A stretch of DNA of 64,000 bases from Holophagales bacterium UBA5704 (GTDB taxonomy: Bacteria; Acidobacteriota; Thermoanaerobaculia; Multivoradales; UBA5704). A program made the position numbers and the translations under genes. Position 1 is the stretch's first letter. Every line of letters begins with the position of its first letter. This document shows positions 34,913 through 42,388 of this stretch, piece by piece. The notes beneath the pieces are model-generated. The model searched no databases, was not told the origin of the DNA, and worked only from the letters and a program-made list of their open reading frames with translations. The stretch is from assembly GCA_002420005.1 (NCBI GenBank), contig DIHE01000038.1, positions 1 through 64,000 on the forward strand. Direction: 5' to 3'.

Positions 34913-35042
34913 GGTGCCACCTCTAAGTGTGGCGGCAGCGCAAGCACTCTATTGCTGAGGCTCCCCGAATACGGGTCCTTCTCCTCAAGCCGCGAACACC
35001 GGCTGTTGTCCTTGCATGACTTATGCACTTTCACCTGGCACC
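34913..35042. mobile_element. Candidate 130-bp MITE with 17-bp terminal inverted repeats
   Basis: The left end GGTGCCACCTCTAAGTG (34913-34929) and the right end, read on the minus strand, GGTGCCAGGTGAAAGTG (35042-35026) match at 13 of 17 positions. The interior has no coding frame and lower GC than the flanks. It abuts the truncated glycosyltransferase. No transposase is in the window, so it would be non-autonomous. GGTGCCAGG-type ends resemble those near REP-associated transposases, which is a family-level impression only. Confidence 0.5.
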
Positions 35043-35113
35043 CGCCTGCAGCAGGCGCCTCTGGGAGCGCCGGGTCTCAGGCGGCGTCGATGTCCGTTCG
35101 GGGGCCGGAGATC

Positions 35114-35407
35114 TCACGAACGATCATCACCTAACGTAGGGTCGCGACTCTGGTGGCGGACCACGAGGACGCGGACACCCGCGTCGACCGAGCGGTAGAT
35201 GATGGAATAGGGAAAGCCGCGCAACGGATAGGTGCGGCGGCCCTCATTCGTCGGGGTTCCGATCTCTGGGAAATCCTCAAGAACCTTTGTGACGCGCTCA
35301 AACTCCTTCAGAAACCTGCCGGCGACACTGGCGCCTGCCTCCGCTTTGTAGAACCGGAATGCCTCAGTCAGGTCCCGCTCGGCGCCGCGATGTAGCGAGT
35401 AGCTCAC
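35114..35407 (-). CDS. ParE/RelE-family toxin
   Basis: 97 residues. LHRGAERDLTEAFRFYKAEAGASVAGRFLKEFERV then FPEIGTPTNEGRRTYPLRGFPYSIIYRSVDAGVRVLVVRHQSRDP is the ParE/RelE fold; the FPYSIIYR strand and VVRHQSRDP end are diagnostic. Such toxins inhibit gyrase or cleave mRNA. Its ATG overlaps the upstream antitoxin stop (ATGA, 35404-35407). Confidence 0.92.
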   Translation of the reverse strand: MSYSLHRGAERDLTEAFRFYKAEAGASVAGRFLKEFERVTKVLEDFPEIGTPTNEGRRTYPLRGFPYSIIYRSVDAGVRVLVVRHQSRDPTLGDDRS

Positions 35408-35640
35408 TCGAGCTCGGCGCGAAGGCGCGCAACGACCTCGGGCCCCGAGACTTCGGCGGCTGCGCCTGATTCGATATCGGCATCGCGCCGCGCCGCCAAT
35501 GCATCCCAGGCCGCGTCACGCCCACGATCCAGGTCGAGGCTGGCGACGACTCGATCGAGCAGCCACGACCGAGCACCGGCGGGGAGTCGGAGCACTTCTT
35601 CCGCAAGGGCTTCGATCGGGCGGGGCATCGTGATGTTCAA
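35404..35640 (-). CDS. Addiction-module component family antitoxin (TIGR02574-type)
   Basis: 78 residues. ALAEEVLRLPAGARSWLLDRVVASLD and an AWDALAARRDADIESG segment are the pattern of small antitoxins paired with ParE/RelE toxins. A TTG start at 35640 is preferred because AAGGAG lies 8 bases upstream; an in-frame ATG at 35628 would be 20 bases from it. Binds the following toxin and probably its own promoter. The stop overlaps the toxin ATG. Confidence 0.85.
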   Translation of the reverse strand: MNITMPRPIEALAEEVLRLPAGARSWLLDRVVASLDLDRGRDAAWDALAARRDADIESGAAAEVSGPEVVARLRAELE

Positions 35641-35729
35641 GGTGTAAACTCCTTATTCCCATGGACTTGAGCTATCCTACGCCCGATCCTCCTTGCCGTC
35701 AACAGGGAGCGCCGCTGGTTCAGGTTCCG

Positions 35730-35780
35730 CGCCGCGCAGAAGGCGGTCGTCCGCGACACCGCCGCCCGCCGCGCCGCCGT
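35730..35780 (+). pseudogene. Second partial copy of the valS 3' region
   Basis: About 50 bp including CGTCCGCGACACCGCCGCCC match valS near 31086-31139 with very few differences and the same orientation. It covers a valS segment lying upstream of the segment copied at 33283-33327. It forms the right boundary of the toxin-antitoxin island and lies beyond the 3' end of the metallo-beta-lactamase-fold gene. Confidence 0.8.
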
Positions 35781-35805
35781 CGTAGAGCGGATCGACCGCC
35801 GGGCT

Positions 35806-36561
35806 TCAGATCTCGAAGGCCGTTCCCGCCCGGGCCAGCTCCACCGGCACGTCTCCCGCCGCCGCCCGGGCTTCGCGCAGCGAAACCTCGGGGTCGAGGG
35901 TCGGCCAGAGGTGGGTGAGGGCGAGGCGGCGCACGCCGGCCCGGCGGGCGAGATCTCCGGCCTGGCGTGCCGAGAGGTGGACCGGCGCGCCCATCAGGGC
36001 ATCCTGATAGGTCGCTTCGCAGAGGAACAGGCCGGCACCTTGAGCGAAGCCGGCGAGATCGACCGCCGGCCCGGTGTCCGCGGTGTAGACCAGCGCGGCC
36101 CCGCCCGCCTCGGCGCGCAGGGCCAGGGTCTCCACCGGGTGCGCCGTGCGGATGAACCGGCAATGGACGCCGAAGATGTCGGCCTCGCTTCCGGCCTCGA
36201 CGGGATGGAAGTCGAACGCTTCCTCCATCTTGAGGATGCCGGCGCCGCGCGGATCGAGGAAGCGCGGCAGGACGTCCCAGACCTCGCGCGGCGCCCAGAG
36301 GGGCTTGCGCCGCGGGATGCCGTCCAGCTGGAAGCGCAGGGCCACCAGGAGCGTCAGGAGGTCGGCACAGTGGTCGGCATGGGCATGGCTCACGACGATG
36401 CCGTCGAGCCGCTCCAGGGAGACGTGCTCCTGCACGGCGGCCATCGTGCCGGTTCCGGCATCGATCCAGATCCGCGCCGCTTCCTTCTCGAGCAGAAAGC
36501 CACTGCAGGGGTTGCCGGGGACGGGGTAACCCCCCGAGCTGCCAAGGACGTGCACGCGCAT
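35806..36561 (-). CDS. Metallo-beta-lactamase-fold hydrolase (RNase Z-like)
   Basis: 251 residues. VVSHAHADHCADL near residues 56-68 is the HxHxDH metal motif; a further His lies in RTAHPVETL, an Asp in VYTADTGPA, and a C-terminal His in LTHLWP, completing the two-metal site. LGSSGGYPVPGNPCSGFLLE at the N terminus matches the RNase Z/ElaC-like and cyclic-phosphodiesterase-like branch. It may process tRNA 3' ends or hydrolyse another phosphodiester; the sequence alone does not decide. Divergent from the propeller gene. Confidence 0.9.
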   Translation of the reverse strand: MRVHVLGSSGGYPVPGNPCSGFLLEKEAARIWIDAGTGTMAAVQEHVSLERLDGIVVSHAHADHCADLLTLLVALRFQLDGIPRRKPLWAPREVWDVLPRFLDPRGAGILKMEEAFDFHPVEAGSEADIFGVHCRFIRTAHPVETLALRAEAGGAALVYTADTGPAVDLAGFAQGAGLFLCEATYQDALMGAPVHLSARQAGDLARRAGVRRLALTHLWPTLDPEVSLREARAAAGDVPVELARAGTAFEI

Positions 36562-36677
36562 GACCGACCTCCTGCCGCGAAGGATATCGCATCTGCCGGA
36601 TTGACACCCACCGGGCTCCGGGATATCAACCGCGGAGCTTGTCGCCCCCTGAACGCCTGCCTCTTCCGGGAGACCTC

Positions 36678-39600
36678 ATGCGCCGCATCCATTTGATCCA
36701 TCGGCTCGCCGTCCCTCTCCTCGCTCTCGTCCTCTCCGTTCCGGCCCGCGCTGCGGCACCGGTCGATCCCTCCCTCCTCGCCGGGCTGAAGGCGCGCGCC
36801 CTCGGGCCGGCCGCGATGAGCGGCCGCGTCACCTGCATCGAGGGGACCGCCGCCGCTCCCGGCACCCTCTATGTCGGCGCCGCCAACGGCGGGGTCTGGA
36901 AGACCACCAACGACGGCCTCACCTGGAATCCGGTGTTCGACGATCAGAAGGTCGCCTCGATCGGCGCGCTGGCGGTCTCCGCGCAGCATCCGGACGTCGT
37001 CTGGGCGGGCACCGGCGAGGCCAACGTGCGCAACAGCGTCTCGGTGGGACGCGGCGTCTACCGCTCGCTCGACGGCGGACGGACCTGGACGCACCTCGGG
37101 CTGGAGAAGACCGAGCACATCTCCCGGATCGTCCTCCACCCCGGCGACCCGGACGTGGCCTGGGTGGCCGCCCTCGGGCAGCTCTGGGGCGAGAACGCCG
37201 AGCGCGGCGTGTTCAAGACGGAGGACGGAGGCCGCACCTGGCAGAAGGTGCTGTACGTCGACGAGCGCACCGGAGCGGCCGACCTGGTGATCGACCCGTC
37301 GCATCCCGGGCGGCTCTTCGCCGCTCTCTGGGACCACCGGCGCCAACCGTGGACCTTCCGCTCCGGCGGCCCGGGCTCCGGCCTCTACGCCACGGTGGAC
37401 GGAGGCACCACCTGGAAGCGGCTGACGGAAGACGACGGCCTGCCGGCGGGGGACCTGGGCCGGATCGGCGTCGCCATCTCGCGCTCCAATCCGGAGGTCG
37501 TCTATGCCCTCGTCGAGGCGGCGAAGAGCGCCCTCGTGCGGTCGGAGGATGGCGGGCGCACCTGGAGGACGGTCAATGACGATCCGCGCACCGCCGGTCG
37601 TCCCTTCTACTACGCCGACCTCCGCGTCGATCCCGCCTGGCCCCACCGGGTCTACAACATCGCGACCCGCCTCTCGGTTTCGAACGACGGCGGCAAGACG
37701 TTCGAAACGGTGGACACCCGGACCCATGGCGACTATCACGCGCTGTGGATCGATCCCGCCGATCCGCGGCATCTGGTCGCCGGCAATGACGGCGGCCTCG
37801 CGATCAGCCGCGACCGCGGCCAGACCTGGCACTTCCCGCCGAACCTGCCGCTCGCCCAGTACTACCACGTGGCGGTCGATGGCGAGATCCCCTACAACAT
37901 CTATGGCGGCCTCCAGGACAACGGCTCCTGGCGCGGCCCGTCGCGCTCGCCGGACGGCCTCGGCGTCCGCAACGCGCAGTGGGCCAAGGTGGTGGGAGGC
38001 GACGGCTTCGAGACCCTTCCGGATCCCCAGGACGCGCAGCGCGGTTATGCGTTGTCCCAAGGCGGCGACCTGGCGCGCTGGGACCTGCGCACCGGAGAGA
38101 TCAAGAGCATCCAGCCGGCGCAGCCGCAGGAGGGGACGCACGAGAAGCTCCGGTTCAACTGGAACGCCGGCCTTGCCGTCGATCCCTTCACGCCGGGCAC
38201 GATCTACCTGGGAAGCCAATACGTCCACAAATCCACCGACCGGGGAGACTCCTGGACGATCGTGAGCCCGGACCTGACGACCGACAACCCGGAGTGGCAA
38301 AAACAGGCGGAGAGCGGCGGGCTGACGCCGGACGTGACCGGAGCGGAGAATTTCACCACCATCCTGGCGATCGCACCGAGCCCGCTGGAGAGAGGTGTGC
38401 TCTGGGTGGGCACCGACGACGGCCGGCTGCACGTGACGCGCGACGGCGGCGCCACCTGGGAGAGCGTGGAGAAGAACCTGCCGGCGGGCGTGCCGGTCCA
38501 CACCTGGGTGGCGCACATCCGCCCCTCGCGCTTCGCCGCCGCGAGTGCCTTCGTGGTGCTGGACAACCACCGGCGCTCGGATGGGACGACGTACGTCTAC
38601 CGTACCGACGACTGGGGCCGGACCTGGAAGAGCCTCGCCACCCGCGATCTGGACGGCTGGGCGCTCTCGATCGAGCAGGACCCGGCCGACCCGGACCTCC
38701 TCTTCCTCGGCACCTCGTTCGGCCTCTACGTCTCGACCGACGCCGGCAAGCGCTGGCTGCGCTGGACGCACGGCCTTCCCACCACCGAGGTGGCGGACGT
38801 GGTGGTCCATCCGCGCGAGCACGACCTGGTGATCGCCACCCACGGGCGCGGCCTCTACGTCCTCGACGACGTCACGCCGCTGCGCCATCTGACCGCAGAG
38901 GCGCTCGGCGAGCCGCTCCACTTGTACGGTTCGACACCCGCCCGCCTCGCGCTGCGGGAGATCGTCTACGGCAACGCCCGCGCCGGAGCCGGTGACTTCC
39001 GCGGTGAGGACCCGCCGCATGGTGTGCGCCTCACGTACTCCCTGAGCCTCCCCGGCCTGCCACCGGCCGGCCGCGTGCTGGACAAGGAGAAGGAACCGCA
39101 CGTCGAGATCCGGATCGAAGACGCCTCCGGCCGGCTGATCCGCAAGATGGAGGGTCCGGCCCGGCTGGGCCTCAACCGCACCGCCTGGGACCTCGGCCGC
39201 GAGGCCTTCCCCGCTCCGCCGGGCGACGGCCGTGGACGCCCGCAGACCCAGAGCGGTCCCCAGGTGCCACCCGGGACCTACCGCGTCACGGTGAAGCGCG
39301 AGACACACGAAGCGCAGGGCACGGTGGAGGTGCTGCCGCCGCCCTCGGTCCACAACACCGCCGAGGACTGGCAGGCCCGCGAAACCCTGTTCGAGCGTAT
39401 CCGGATCGTGCAGAAAGAGCTGGTCGCCGGGATCGACCGGATCAACGCCGCGCGCGCCGATCTCGATTGGATCCAGAAGAAGCTCGACGCCGCCGCCAAG
39501 GAGCGGGGCGACGGCGCGACGGCCCCGGCGGATGACCCGCAGAGCGATCTCAAGAAGGCGATGAAAGCGCTGCGCACGCAGCTCGACACCGCGGAGAAGA

Positions 39601-39854
39601 CGATTTACATCCCCCCCGGCACCAAGGGAATCCTGGACGAGAGCGGCACCGCCTTCGCGCAGGTCCAGGGCGTCCGCTTCTCCCTCGCCTCCTCCTGGGA
39701 CCCGCCGAACGCCACCCAGCGCGCCGGGCTCGACGACGCGGAGGCGACGGCCCGGGCCGCGCTGGCCGGGCTCGCCCGCCTATGGAGCGAGGATGTCGCC
39801 GCCTTCCGCCGGCAGGTCGAGGAGGCGAGGATCGAGCTGCTCCCCCTCCCTTAG
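36678..39854 (+). CDS. Secreted VPS10/sortilin-like beta-propeller protein
   Basis: 1058 residues with signal peptide MRRIHLIHRLAVPLLALVLS (cleavage near ARAA). Repeated Asp-boxes run along the first ~750 residues: TNDGLTW, SLDGGRTW, TEDGGRTW, TVDGGTTW, SEDGGRTW, TRDGGATW. LYVGAANGGVWKTTN is the usual first blade of bacterial sortilin-like 'glycosyl hydrolases'. A C-terminal helical region (residues ~890-960, ERIRIVQKELVAGIDRINAA) follows a FlgD/fibronectin-like stretch. Despite its common name, enzymatic activity is unproven. GGGAGA precedes ATG 36678. The 3' end overlaps the convergent MDR gene by 4 bp. Confidence 0.9.
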   Translation: MRRIHLIHRLAVPLLALVLSVPARAAAPVDPSLLAGLKARALGPAAMSGRVTCIEGTAAAPGTLYVGAANGGVWKTTNDGLTWNPVFDDQKVASIGALAVSAQHPDVVWAGTGEANVRNSVSVGRGVYRSLDGGRTWTHLGLEKTEHISRIVLHPGDPDVAWVAALGQLWGENAERGVFKTEDGGRTWQKVLYVDERTGAADLVIDPSHPGRLFAALWDHRRQPWTFRSGGPGSGLYATVDGGTTWKRLTEDDGLPAGDLGRIGVAISRSNPEVVYALVEAAKSALVRSEDGGRTWRTVNDDPRTAGRPFYYADLRVDPAWPHRVYNIATRLSVSNDGGKTFETVDTRTHGDYHALWIDPADPRHLVAGNDGGLAISRDRGQTWHFPPNLPLAQYYHVAVDGEIPYNIYGGLQDNGSWRGPSRSPDGLGVRNAQWAKVVGGDGFETLPDPQDAQRGYALSQGGDLARWDLRTGEIKSIQPAQPQEGTHEKLRFNWNAGLAVDPFTPGTIYLGSQYVHKSTDRGDSWTIVSPDLTTDNPEWQKQAESGGLTPDVTGAENFTTILAIAPSPLERGVLWVGTDDGRLHVTRDGGATWESVEKNLPAGVPVHTWVAHIRPSRFAAASAFVVLDNHRRSDGTTYVYRTDDWGRTWKSLATRDLDGWALSIEQDPADPDLLFLGTSFGLYVSTDAGKRWLRWTHGLPTTEVADVVVHPREHDLVIATHGRGLYVLDDVTPLRHLTAEALGEPLHLYGSTPARLALREIVYGNARAGAGDFRGEDPPHGVRLTYSLSLPGLPPAGRVLDKEKEPHVEIRIEDASGRLIRKMEGPARLGLNRTAWDLGREAFPAPPGDGRGRPQTQSGPQVPPGTYRVTVKRETHEAQGTVEVLPPPSVHNTAEDWQARETLFERIRIVQKELVAGIDRINAARADLDWIQKKLDAAAKERGDGATAPADDPQSDLKKAMKALRTQLDTAEKTIYIPPGTKGILDESGTAFAQVQGVRFSLASSWDPPNATQRAGLDDAEATARAALAGLARLWSEDVAAFRRQVEEARIELLPLP

Positions 39855-40861
39855 CCGCGGATGCAGATCTTTCCGAAGTGCCCGCCCGCCGCCATCAGCG
39901 CGAAGGCGGCGCGGGCGTCTTCGAAGGGGAAGACGCGATCGACCACCGGGTGGAGCCCATGCTGGGCGATCGCCCGGTTCATCGCCTCGAACCCCTCGCG
40001 GTGGCCGACCAGGATGCCCTGGAGCCGCGCCTGCTGCATGAAGATCAGGGTGAGCGGCACCTGCGCCACCACCCCTGCGAGATTGCCGATCAGGCAGATG
40101 GTGCCGCCCAGGCGCACGGAGCGCAGCGACTGCTCCAGCGTCCCCGCACCGCCGACCTCCACCACCAGATCGACCCCGGCCCCCTGGGTCAGCTCGCGCA
40201 CCGCGCCGCTCCATTCCGGGGTCTGCCGGTAGTTGATCAGCCCCGAGGCGCCGAGCCGGCGCGCGCGTTCGAGCTTGTCGTCGCGGCTGGAGGTGATCAA
40301 CGCCCGCACGCCGAGGAGGCGGGCGAGCTGGAGGGCGAAGATGGAGACGCCCCCGGTGCCCTGCAGCAGCACGGTGTCCCCGGCGGTCAGCCGCCCATGG
40401 GTGACCAGCGCGCTCCAGGCGGTCAGCCCGGCGCAGGGCAGCGTCGCCGCCTCCTCGTCGCTCAGGTGCGGCGGCACGTGCACCACGCCGTCTTCGTGGA
40501 GAACCACCTGCTCGGCGAGCAGGCCGTCGAACGGGCCGCCGAGCGTCGAGCGCAGCTTGTCGCGGCTCGGCTCGCCGGCCAGCCAGCGCTGGGCGAAGAT
40601 CCCGCAGACGCGGTCCCCGGGCTTCGCGCGGGTCACCCCCTCACCGACCGCGACGACCTCGCCGACGCCGTCGGAGCAGGGGATGAGCGGCAGCTTCTGG
40701 CGCGGGTTGTACAGCCCCTGGACGGTGAGCAGATCGCGGTAGTTGAGCGACACGGCGCGCACCCGGAGCTTCACCTGGCCGGGGCCGGGCTGCGGGTCCG
40801 GCCGTTCGGCGAGCTGCAGGTGATCGAGGCCGAAACCGCCCTGGATCTCCCAGGCCCTCAT
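39851..40861 (-). CDS. MDR-family zinc-independent NAD(P)H:quinone-type oxidoreductase
   Basis: 336 residues. VSLNYRDLLTVQGLY, PLIPCSDGVGEVVAVGEGV and the Rossmann motif VLLQGTGGVSIFALQLARLLG near residues 163-183 place it in the quinone oxidoreductase/alcohol-dehydrogenase-like MDR group. The catalytic-zinc ligands of true alcohol dehydrogenases are not visible. Substrate unknown, probably a quinone or enone. Its ATG overlaps the HIT gene stop (ATGA), so the two are coupled. The stops of this gene and the convergent sortilin-like gene share the tetranucleotide TTAG. Confidence 0.92.
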   Translation of the reverse strand: MRAWEIQGGFGLDHLQLAERPDPQPGPGQVKLRVRAVSLNYRDLLTVQGLYNPRQKLPLIPCSDGVGEVVAVGEGVTRAKPGDRVCGIFAQRWLAGEPSRDKLRSTLGGPFDGLLAEQVVLHEDGVVHVPPHLSDEEAATLPCAGLTAWSALVTHGRLTAGDTVLLQGTGGVSIFALQLARLLGVRALITSSRDDKLERARRLGASGLINYRQTPEWSGAVRELTQGAGVDLVVEVGGAGTLEQSLRSVRLGGTICLIGNLAGVVAQVPLTLIFMQQARLQGILVGHREGFEAMNRAIAQHGLHPVVDRVFPFEDARAAFALMAAGGHFGKICIRG

Positions 40862-41283
40862 GCGTCGAGCGCCTTGCGCATCTTGTCCAACAGCTCGCGG
40901 GCGGTCGAGTCGGCCAGCTTCTTCGCCGGCCAGAGGATGCCCAGACCCTCGCGGCCGAATTTCGGGATGACGTGGAAGTGCACGTGCATCACCACCTGGT
41001 GGGCCTCGGCGCCATTGTTCTGCAGGACGTTGTAATCGGTGCAGCCGGTCGCCCGCATCACCGCGCGGCAGATCCGCGGCAGCACCCGGCCGATGGCGGC
41101 GGACGCCTCGTCCGAAAGCTGGTGGAGATGGGCCTTGCGCTCCTTGGGGATGACCAGTGTGTGGCCGTCCGAGAGCGGACCGATGTCGAGAAACGCGAGG
41201 ACGTGCTCGTCCTCATACACCTTGTAGCTCGGGATCTCGCCGGCGAGGATCTTGTCGAAGATGGTCGGTTGATGGTCGCTCAT
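40858..41283 (-). CDS. HIT-family nucleotide hydrolase
   Basis: 141 residues. TIFDKILAGEIPSYKVYEDEHVLAFLDIGPLSDGHTLVIPK is the standard HIT N-terminal half; HQVVMHVHFHVIPKF near residues 97-111 contains the HxHxH catalytic triad. HIT proteins of this branch hydrolyse purine nucleoside phosphoramidates or dinucleoside polyphosphates. ATG 41283 is used; an in-frame ATG at 41288 would not be (different frame), and ATG 41292 adds only three residues. Coupled to the downstream MDR gene. Confidence 0.93.
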   Translation of the reverse strand: MSDHQPTIFDKILAGEIPSYKVYEDEHVLAFLDIGPLSDGHTLVIPKERKAHLHQLSDEASAAIGRVLPRICRAVMRATGCTDYNVLQNNGAEAHQVVMHVHFHVIPKFGREGLGILWPAKKLADSTARELLDKMRKALDA

Positions 41284-41341
41284 GCCATCCATTCTATGAC
41301 CGCCCCTTGACAGGGCAAACAACTCCGCTATCGTTGCCGCC

Positions 41342-42388
41342 GTGGACGTGAGACCTCGCTCTTCCGGTCGATCGCCAGGCCGACCGGCGGGGCGTCCGCG
41401 CCCCCTCCACCTCGGCTTCTGCTACGACCGGAAAGAGGATTACCTCGCCCGCGGGCTCACCGCGGAGCAGGTGATGGAGCTCGACGGCGAAGAGACGATC
41501 GCCGAGATCGCCGCCGCCCTCACCGGTCTCGGCCATGCGGTCGAACGGGTCGGCCGTGGCGCCGAGCTGGCGCACCGGCTGGCCCGGGGCGAGCGCTGGG
41601 ATCTGGTGCTCAACATCGCCGAAGGGCTCCACGGGCGCTCGCGGGAAGCGCAGGTGCCCGCCCTGTGTGAGATGTTCGATCAGCCGTATACCTTTTCCGA
41701 TCCGCTCACCTGCGCGGTGACCCTGGACAAAGCGGTGGCCAAGCGCCTGGTGCGCGACCATGGCCTGCCGACCGCGCCGTTCGTGGTGATCGAACGGGCC
41801 GCCGACGCCGAGGCGGTCGACCTCCCGACGCCGCTCTTCATCAAACCGGTCGCCGAGGGCAGCTCCAAGGGCGTGGACGCGCGCTCACGGATCGATCACC
41901 GCGCAGACCTTCCGGCGGCGTGCGCCGCTCTCCTCGCCCGCTTCGATCAGCCGGTGCTGGTGGAGCGCCACCTGCCGGGGCGTGAGCTCACTGCGGGCAT
42001 TCTCGGCAACGGTGCCGAGGCGCGGGTGGTGGGGCTTCTGGAAGTCTGCTTCCGCGACGGCTCGGATGCCGCGTACACCGCGATCAACAAAGCGGAATTC
42101 ACCACCCGCTGCACCTATCGGTTGATCGACGGCGAGCCGCTGGCCGTGCGGGCGTGCGAAGTGGCGCTCGGGGCCTGGCATGCCTTCTCCTGCCGCGACG
42201 CGGCCCGGGTGGACCTGCGCTGCGACGAGCACGGCGAGCCCTGCTTCCTGGAGATCAACCCGCTTCCCGGCCTGCATCCGGTGAGCTCCGACCTGCCGAT
42301 CCTGTGGCGCCTCGCCGGGCACTCCTATCCGGATCTGCTGGCGCAGATCCTCGACGCCGCCGCCCGGCGCACAGGGCTCTGGCCGTGA
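41342..42388 (+). CDS. D-Ala-D-Ala ligase-like ATP-grasp enzyme (first of a pair)
   Basis: 348 residues from GTG 41342 (or GTG 41348). LHLGFCYDRKEDYLARG, LVLNIAEGLHGRSREAQVPALCEMF, PLFIKPVAEGSSKGV, VLVERHLPGRELTAGILG and the metal-binding CFLEINPLPGLHP give a clear D-Ala-D-Ala ligase-type ATP-grasp fold. It should join two amino-acid or peptide-like substrates through an acyl phosphate. The replacement of the usual MNKxxTK loop by a variable region, and a second paralogue immediately downstream, suggest a product other than the peptidoglycan dipeptide. GTGA overlap with the next gene. Confidence 0.88.
   Translation: MDVRPRSSGRSPGRPAGRPRPLHLGFCYDRKEDYLARGLTAEQVMELDGEETIAEIAAALTGLGHAVERVGRGAELAHRLARGERWDLVLNIAEGLHGRSREAQVPALCEMFDQPYTFSDPLTCAVTLDKAVAKRLVRDHGLPTAPFVVIERAADAEAVDLPTPLFIKPVAEGSSKGVDARSRIDHRADLPAACAALLARFDQPVLVERHLPGRELTAGILGNGAEARVVGLLEVCFRDGSDAAYTAINKAEFTTRCTYRLIDGEPLAVRACEVALGAWHAFSCRDAARVDLRCDEHGEPCFLEINPLPGLHPVSSDLPILWRLAGHSYPDLLAQILDAAARRTGLWP

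Noticed and set aside
34142..35134. 330-codon plus-strand frame through the 21-bp repeats
   Set aside because: It is open because of the 21-bp periodicity, joins unrelated parts (repeat, low-complexity DNA, glycosyltransferase remnant, MITE), and has no start signal.
36390..39353. Long minus-strand open frame opposite the sortilin-like gene
   Set aside because: Same cause: a shadow frame opposite Asp-box repeats, with no domain, and running into the metallo-beta-lactamase-fold gene.
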